This document shows, piece by piece, positions 17,073-20,430 of a stretch of 20,430 bases of DNA; positions within the stretch are counted from its first letter, which is position 1, and every line of letters begins with the position of its first letter. Source of the DNA: Chara braunii (lineage: Eukaryota; Streptophyta; Charophyceae; Charales; Characeae); the NCBI GenBank assembly GCA_003427395.1, contig BFEA01000224.1:1465486-1485915 (forward strand), given 5' to 3'. The notes beneath the pieces were generated by a model, which was not told where the DNA came from, searched no databases, and saw only the letters and a program-made list of their open reading frames with translations. The position numbers were made by a program, and so were the translations under genes.

Positions 17073-17192
17073 ACCTCCCTGCCCCCCTGCTCCCCCCTGC
17101 TCCCCCCTGCCCCCCCCGGCTCCTCCCTGCCCCCCCAGGCTCTCCCCGGCTCCCCCCTGCTCCACCCTGCTCCCCCCTGCTCCCCCCTGCTT
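17073..17192. repeat. C-rich tandem array (CTCCCCCCTG), left part
   Basis: Ten-base units of TCCCCCCTGC type with small variations. The minus strand (GCAGGGGGGA repeats) is strongly G-quadruplex-prone. It is cut at 17193 by adapter sequence and resumes after the N at 17413 to about 17475, so the two parts were probably one array of uncertain length. Confidence 0.85.
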
Positions 17193-17230
17193 CTGTCTCT
17201 TATACACATCTAGATGTGTATAAGAGACAG
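17193..17230. other. Nextera mate-pair junction adapter (artefact)
   Basis: CTGTCTCTTATACACATCT at 17193-17211 is immediately followed by its reverse complement AGATGTGTATAAGAGACAG at 17212-17230. These are the two Tn5 mosaic-end adapter halves fused as in a circularised mate-pair library, and not a biological palindrome. Untrimmed reads were used across this C-rich gap. Open frames starting here (peptides beginning MCIRDR or MYKRQ) are adapter translations. Confidence 0.98.
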
Positions 17231-17412
17231 GGGTGGGATTGCAGGGGTCTGCTCAGGTGCCACCCGTGCTGGGCACGGCCGGGCAATTCTGGCGGGATTT
17301 CTGTTTTTAAGCTGGGGAAAAAAAAAGAAAACGAAAACACTTACCTCAATGTCGAAATGGTCACCCGTTTCCCACGGGCGCTGTCACGTTCTCTGGGGTT
17401 GAAGTGCCCTTG
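17231..17412. other. Probable chimeric gap-fill segment
   Basis: Lies between the adapter and an N, and interrupts a C-rich array that continues on the other side. Its last 85 bases duplicate 6718-6806 exactly. Mate-pair reads join DNA from several kb apart, so this segment is most simply explained as misplaced mate sequence. Confidence 0.75.
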
Positions 17413-17475
17413 NCCCCCTGCTCCCCCTGCTCCCCCCTGCTCCCCGTGCTCACCACTGCTACCCCCTGCTTGCCC
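17413..17475. repeat. C-rich tandem array, right part
   Basis: Resumption of the CCCCCTGCTC units after the N at 17413, degrading into CCACTGCTACCCCCTGC and a C/T-rich stretch. See the left part at 17073-17192. Confidence 0.8.
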
Positions 17476-17680
17476 CCCTTCTCCCTTCTTTTTCGTTATC
17501 CCTTTTCATGGTTTTGCTACGAGGAGAACTGGACTGTATGGTTTATGAGCCTATATGACAGATGGACGATTCTGGTTTCCGAGTGCATGGCGAGTGGAAG
17601 TGTGCAGGAGTGGAATAGGTGCAATCCACATAGAGGGGAGTGGAATCCTGCTGTGGCATGTTTGCTTCTCTTCCTTGCAG

Positions 17681-17892
17681 TGCTTCCCATCCCAGCGCGT
17701 CTTCTAATGAATCGAGGCCGCCATGCTATGAAGACCAAGAGAGGGAACACCTCCAATCCAGGGAGACTAGTTTGTCGCCGCGGTCAGTGGCATCGACGGA
17801 CAAAAGAATGCGCTTGTACTGGAGCTCGCTGCGGGAGCAGAAACGGCAGGAAAGACTCACGATGTTGTGTCCATTTATGGGAAGAAACAAGG
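17681..17892 (+). CDS. Exon-like segment of an unrecognised protein
   Basis: A strong acceptor (pyrimidine tract TTTGCTTCTCTTCCTTGCAG ending 17680) and a strong donor (AAGG then GTAAGT, exon end 17892) bracket a 212-bp segment that is open in one frame. It encodes about 70 residues: a serine-rich part (SASHPSASSNESRPPCYEDQ), then a basic and acidic part (RLYWSSLREQKRQERLTMLC), ending PFMGRNK. The exon begins with the third base of a codon and ends with the first. I do not recognise the family. The frame also reads back into the presumed intron to 17640, and the next downstream AG (17964) would give only a few codons before a stop. The gene model is therefore incomplete, and the upstream side is compromised by the assembly artefact. 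Confidence 0.35.
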
Positions 17893-19071
17893 GTAAGTGC
17901 ATTATCGCCGTCGCATTTGTGTCTCTGGGGTTTTGATGAGATGTTGATGTCTATGCCGTCAGTTATATTTTCTTGACGTATGTGGTTGAGTGTAAAGTTG
18001 TGGGAATTTGTGGGGTATATAGCTGAATGCATCATGGGAGGGAGATGATGCAGCCAGCCACTCTGGACCCCAAAGGAGAGTTGTCCACGCTCTCACTACC
18101 TTTGCGCATCTGGTCAGGATATGCATCTGGGTTCGGAATCGGCGAACTCGAGTTAAACTTGAGTTAAGCAGTGACGGCGTTTGGACAGAATGGCGAACTG
18201 TCCATACATGATCACACAAGCGATGCTATGATGGCATTCCGCATCAGCAATTCTGACGATGAGAAACGAGAAAGGTTACACACAATGGAAATTCGTTACG
18301 AAGAAGACAACCCAGGACTATGTTACAATCTTGTCACAGCTTTTTGTTTCGCTTAAACCACCAGTTCACGGGCACCTGGGCTGCGGGCCTGACACCTCAA
18401 ATTCTGAAGGCACGAAACGCAAACGCGACCGCCGATCGAATTTATCAACGGCGGGCCCAGTGTTCGACGTTTCGGTCTTGTTTTCTTGTGGCAACAAGTT
18501 TCAGACCGCAAGGCTGGGGCCGTGAACTTGTGGTATTTAACGTGGCTTGTAGGACGGGAATTTGTTCTGTGTCTTTAATCTGGCTTGGCGCACGAACGGG
18601 CCTGAAGGATTTAAGCATCAAAAGAGAGGGAAGGATATGGAGGGTCGGTTGGGATCTCCTTAGAACGGGGCCGGTGAAAAATCAGTCCCGGGTGTTGGAG
18701 GATCGATCTGGCAAAAATAAGATGGATAAAAAATTAGGATGGAGTGCCCGCAAGTATTACCGTAACCACGGGATTCGATCCCAGAAACTTGCACAAGTGA
18801 GTGGGGAATTAGCGCTCAGCTCAAGGGAATACGCACTTAGGGCAAGGTAAAAAAGTTTGTGCACATACGCGCTGGGGGGCGGGACATAAGTCGTGCAGGA
18901 AAGAATTCAGAGGTCAGTGAAAAACTGTTGCGGGTCGCGTAAATCTGGGATCTGGCCTGGGCGGTGGCAATTAGGCGACTTACTGTAAGAAAGTAAGGTT
19001 AAGTACCGGGTGCTCGGTTACGACTGGCGTAGTATAAGTAAACAAGAAGTGTAGCTACTTACCATCTCGAA
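17893..19071. other. Unassigned sequence with hairpin and tRNA-like piece
   Basis: Contains a perfect 8-bp hairpin (TGCATCAT 18028-18035 with ATGATGCA 18045-18052). It also has a B-box-like GGGATTCGATCCC (about 18770-18782), which could belong to a minus-strand tRNA-derived element: the region from about 18850 back to 18770 carries GAGCTGAGCGC and then GGGATCGAATCCC on the minus strand. Open frames at 18171-18356 and 18320-18850 lack ATG starts or known domains. Confidence 0.4.
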
Positions 19072-19225
19072 TATCCCCCTGATGAAGTCACTTGCGGTGA
19101 CTGAAACTACCTTCTTCCCCCGAATACAATGTACGGTCGTTATAGCTGTATCTAGACTGAAAGATCCCTCAAATACATCTATAATGACTGTACGTTGTAT
19201 TCGGGGGAAGAAGTAGTAGGGGATG
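19072..19225 (+). ncRNA. Hammerhead ribozyme, type I, with very long stem III (HHR-3)
   Basis: All elements are present and paired. Stem I is ATCCCC (19073-19078) with GGGGAT (19219-19224), 6 bp plus one G-U. The core CTGATGA is 19079-19085. Stem II is AGTCAC (19086-19091) with GTGACT (19097-19102), 6 bp perfect with a 5-nt TTGCG loop. GAA is 19103-19105. Stem III starts ACTAC (19106-19110) and pairs with GTAGT (19213-19217). After one bulged C it continues as a nearly perfect helix (TTCTTCCCCCGAATACAA with its complement in the 19195-19212 arm) to about 19150/19174, around a 23-nt loop. The cleavage site is GTA, with the predicted cut after A19218. Mismatches in the outer helix are mostly compensated or wobble changes. 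The stem III length (about 44 bp) is unusual for type I hammerheads. The carrier element is unknown. Confidence 0.82.
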
Positions 19226-19285
19226 GCCAGGCGCTTCACTCTTGGTGTTGCACTCTGTTCTGGCGGCTTGAGGGAGGTTGACACC

Positions 19286-19387
19286 ATGGCTCGCTATGGC
19301 AGTTTGGACTTCAACGATGCTATTCTGAATATTATTCGAGATTTTGTCACATATGTGCGCCGCGTTAGACGCAATTATGTGTTGTGT
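19286..19387 (+). CDS. Possible first exon of a small unrecognised gene
   Basis: An ATG in a good initiation context (ACACCATGG) begins a frame MARYGSLDFNDAILNIIRDF and continues VTYVRRVRRNYVLC to a consensus donor, GTAAGT, at 19388. The frame can also start at ATG 19223, but that ATG lies in stem I of HHR-3, so the later start is preferred. The peptide is amphipathic then basic. No known family was recognised. Joined in phase 0 to 19503-19601 it gives a 66-residue protein. Confidence 0.3.
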
Positions 19388-19502
19388 GTAAGTCAGTTTG
19401 TGCTCACATCACACTGATAATAATCAGCTTCTGGGCATGTTCTTCTCCAGTTTCTGCATTTTCTAAGTCTTCTTTTTTTGTCATTTATTTGATTTTATGT
19501 AG

Positions 19503-19601
19503 TCCTTCCAACAGATATATGTCAAAACTGCAAGATTCTCCAAAAAAAAACAGAAAAAAAAACACCCTGCAAGATCGCTGGCTGATTCCTTTCTCCACTG
19601 A
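19503..19601 (+). CDS. Possible second exon of the small gene
   Basis: A pyrimidine-rich stretch, TTATTTGATTTTATGTAG, ends at 19502 and gives a 115-bp intron with the donor at 19388. In phase 0 the exon reads SFQQIYVKTARFSKKKQKKK then HPARSLADSFLH and stop (TGA 19599-19601), a lysine-rich, nuclear-signal-like tail. Two runs of nine A (19542-19550, 19554-19562) make frame errors likely. A different frame stays open to TAG at 19708-19710 (ending LFGSCLVDMCEP), so the true C-terminus is uncertain. Confidence 0.25.
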   Translation, partial: SFQQIYVKTARFSKKKQKKKHPARSLADSFLH

Positions 19602-19610
19602 CGCTTTGCT

Positions 19611-20230
19611 GGCATCGCCCATGTGCAACAAGGGAAGAACCAAAAGGACATGGGGGGACGCATGTGACATTCTGTTTGGCTCTTGTCTGGTCGACATGTG
19701 TGAGCCATAGGACAAGTTTTAAGGATTCAGTTTGGCAGAGAAGAGGGAAGGAGGAGATCTGGGGAAGGAGGAGGAGGAGGAGGAGGAGGAGGAGGAGGAG
19801 GAGGTGGAGGAGGGATAGAAGGTGAGCATGTAAGCAGTCGATGTGTGCTGCAGAGAGGAGGCATTAGAGCTTTCTGTTTGAGAGATGTGTTAAGCAGCTG
19901 CACAACTGTTTGCCTTCGTTGTAACAGGAGCGTCCATGGGATCTTAGCCTCTATGGAAAAGGGTGATACGGCCTGTGGAATTTTGTCCAGCAGACGCCTT
20001 TTTATAACTAGAAGTTAATTGTTTGAGTGGTTCTCCTTTCCAGCAACTGTAATTCATACAGCTTCGCTCCCCACCCTACGTGGAAGTCGACCTTAAGTGA
20101 CTGGAGCTGAGGAAAAGTCTGAGTTCTGCACGAATCTTGCATTTGATCTTATGTGTTAAGTGCCTATGCATTTGTTGTCTCCACGGGCACTTTCTCTTTG
20201 ATCATCCAATATCTCATTCTCATGTTGAGT
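19611..20230. other. Unassigned with a GGA microsatellite
   Basis: (GGA)n at about 19767-19804 sits within a purine-rich stretch. The rest shows no recognisable gene, RNA or element. Confidence 0.55.
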
Positions 20231-20288
20231 CGCACCCATGTCACACCCATGTCACACCCATGTCACACAAATGGCACACCCATGTCAT
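20231..20288. repeat. 11-bp tandem repeat (CACACCCATGT)
   Basis: About five units of GTCACACCCAT, one altered to CACAAATGG. Confidence 0.92.
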
Positions 20289-20356
20289 GTGCTTTAGAGA
20301 GATGCGATGTCCATCTGTTCCAGTTGGCATGCTTCATGTCACACACTCCCAAAAAA

Positions 20357-20358
<2 letters not shown>

Positions 20359-20430
<72 letters not shown>
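20359..20430. repeat. (CT)n microsatellite at the window end
   Basis: Uninterrupted CT run of 72 bp reaching the last base; it continues beyond the window or marks the contig end. Confidence 0.97.

Noticed and set aside
17193-17230. Perfect 38-bp palindrome as a biological hairpin or Tn5-type element end
   Set aside because: Exact match to the fused mate-pair adapter; surrounding N and duplicated sequence support an artefact.
17214-17548. Open frames starting at the adapter (MCIRDR and MYKRQ)
   Set aside because: Translation of the sequencing adapter and adjoining chimeric sequence.
18254-18275. CTGACGA followed by TGAGAAAC, hammerhead-like
   Set aside because: No room for a stem II hairpin before GAAAC, and no pairing flanks for stems I and III.
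18740-18850. Functional tRNA gene around the GGGATTCGATCCC box
   Set aside because: No cloverleaf with a 7-bp acceptor stem and anticodon arm could be drawn; at most a tRNA-derived relic.

Overview
The window looks like nuclear DNA from a large, repeat-rich eukaryotic genome. Non-coding sequence dominates, with microsatellites, minisatellites, foldback elements, tRNA-derived SINE-like pieces and splice-site-like signals. There is no operon structure and no run of dense genes. A green-lineage host, for example a charophyte alga, is my guess from general character only; nothing in the sequence proves it. Two N positions (9686 and 17413) and an exact Nextera mate-pair junction adapter (17193-17230) show a short-read draft assembly with at least one artefactual join.

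Layout. 1-2612: CT-rich minisatellite, a 127-bp foldback, a minus-strand tRNA-derived SINE-like piece, a degenerate 185-bp duplication, a 33/40-bp minisatellite and a 74-bp tandem repeat. 2613-6470: mostly unassigned, with a possible decayed LTR-retroelement junction near 2759, a 52/53-bp repeat and a cluster of perfect hairpins at 5560-5721. 6474-6527: a hammerhead ribozyme motif. 6700-9000: a second SINE-like copy, a GC-rich hairpin, more 74-bp repeat, two MITE-like elements sharing a terminal inverted repeat, and A-rich tandem repeats. 9000-11500: G-rich tracts, unassigned DNA and a second, damaged hammerhead motif at 10929-10996. 11500-12180: a 266-bp foldback running into a CCCTA/GGTATACC array.

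12561-13883 is the one convincing protein gene. It is an intronless 440-codon WD40 seven-blade propeller resembling the first propeller of coatomer beta-prime (COPB2/Sec27), without that protein's second propeller and solenoid. Its frame stays open upstream and encodes a hydrophobic, membrane-anchor-like stretch.

13884-17475 holds purine-rich repeats, a possible coiled-coil micro-exon, a 229-bp tandem array and a C-rich array interrupted by the adapter artefact. 17476-20430 holds one exon-like segment with strong splice signals, a complete type I hammerhead ribozyme with a stem III of about 44 bp (19072-19225), a possible two-exon small gene just downstream, and closing microsatellites.

The most notable content is the set of three same-strand hammerhead-like motifs, two of which satisfy the full three-stem architecture. 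They suggest self-cleaving RNAs carried by mobile or repeat-derived DNA. No coding relation between them and the WD40 gene is visible.
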